A stretch of 15,188 nucleotides of DNA, taken from the NCBI GenBank assembly GCA_006226265.1, contig SBHH01000138.1, positions 1 to 15,188 on the forward strand, in the 5' to 3' direction. The position numbers and the translations under genes are program-made. This DNA comes from Alphaproteobacteria bacterium (lineage in GTDB: Bacteria > Pseudomonadota > Alphaproteobacteria > Sneathiellales > Sneathiellaceae). The notes under the pieces were generated by a model. That model was not told where the DNA came from, made no database searches, and saw nothing but the letters and a program-made list of their open reading frames with translations. Positions 15,188-15,188 of the stretch are shown in pieces (the first letter of the stretch is position 1; each line of letters starts with the position of its first letter).

Positions 15188-15188
15188 G

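Overview
The window looks like a chromosomal segment of a free-living alphaproteobacterium, possibly a marine or Rhodospirillales-like lineage; the genus cannot be fixed from this sequence. The evidence is the class I (archaeal-type) lysyl-tRNA synthetase, a DUF2336 protein, a RibH2-type lumazine synthase behind an FMN riboswitch, a quinone-linked dihydroorotate dehydrogenase paired with a DUF952 gene, and moderately GC-rich, tightly packed genes. There are no insertion sequences, phage genes, CRISPR arrays, tRNAs or rRNAs, and no obvious sign of horizontal transfer.

Layout. Bases 1-3363 hold core metabolism: the 3' end of class I lysS (+), a class IV (branched-chain-like) aminotransferase (-), then a DUF952-pyrD pair (+). 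Bases 3360-5442 hold a small regulatory unit: a PuuR-like XRE-cupin regulator (-) divergent from an omega-amino acid:pyruvate aminotransferase (+). The 153-bp gap between them carries two palindromes, and the aminotransferase ends in a clear intrinsic terminator. Bases 5461-9462 are a minus-strand run: a small unrecognised protein, a dGTPase-family HD hydrolase, DUF2336 and an HSL-type esterase. Bases 9463-10356 hold a leader with a textbook FMN riboswitch followed by ribH2. Bases 10361-15188 are a minus-strand catabolic operon, listed here in transcription order: acyl-CoA dehydrogenase (cut by the window edge), a second acyl-CoA dehydrogenase, a CaiB/BaiF family III CoA-transferase and an AMP-forming acyl-CoA ligase.

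How the genes work together. The last operon has two ways to make a CoA thioester (ligase and transferase) and two FAD dehydrogenases to desaturate it. Both dehydrogenases lack the usual C-terminal catalytic glutamate and carry one at the isovaleryl-CoA/long-chain acyl-CoA dehydrogenase position instead. This suggests catabolism of an unidentified, perhaps branched or bulky, carboxylic acid; the hydratase and thiolase steps are not visible here. The XRE-cupin/aminotransferase pair probably handles beta-alanine or a related omega-amino compound under a substrate-responsive repressor. The riboswitch-ribH2 unit is a flavin-responsive route to lumazine separate from any rib operon.

I found no clearly new kind of system. 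The most interesting items are the acyl-CoA operon with its relocated catalytic bases, the palindromes between regulator and aminotransferase, the solitary riboswitch-controlled RibH2, and the unrecognised 115-residue protein.
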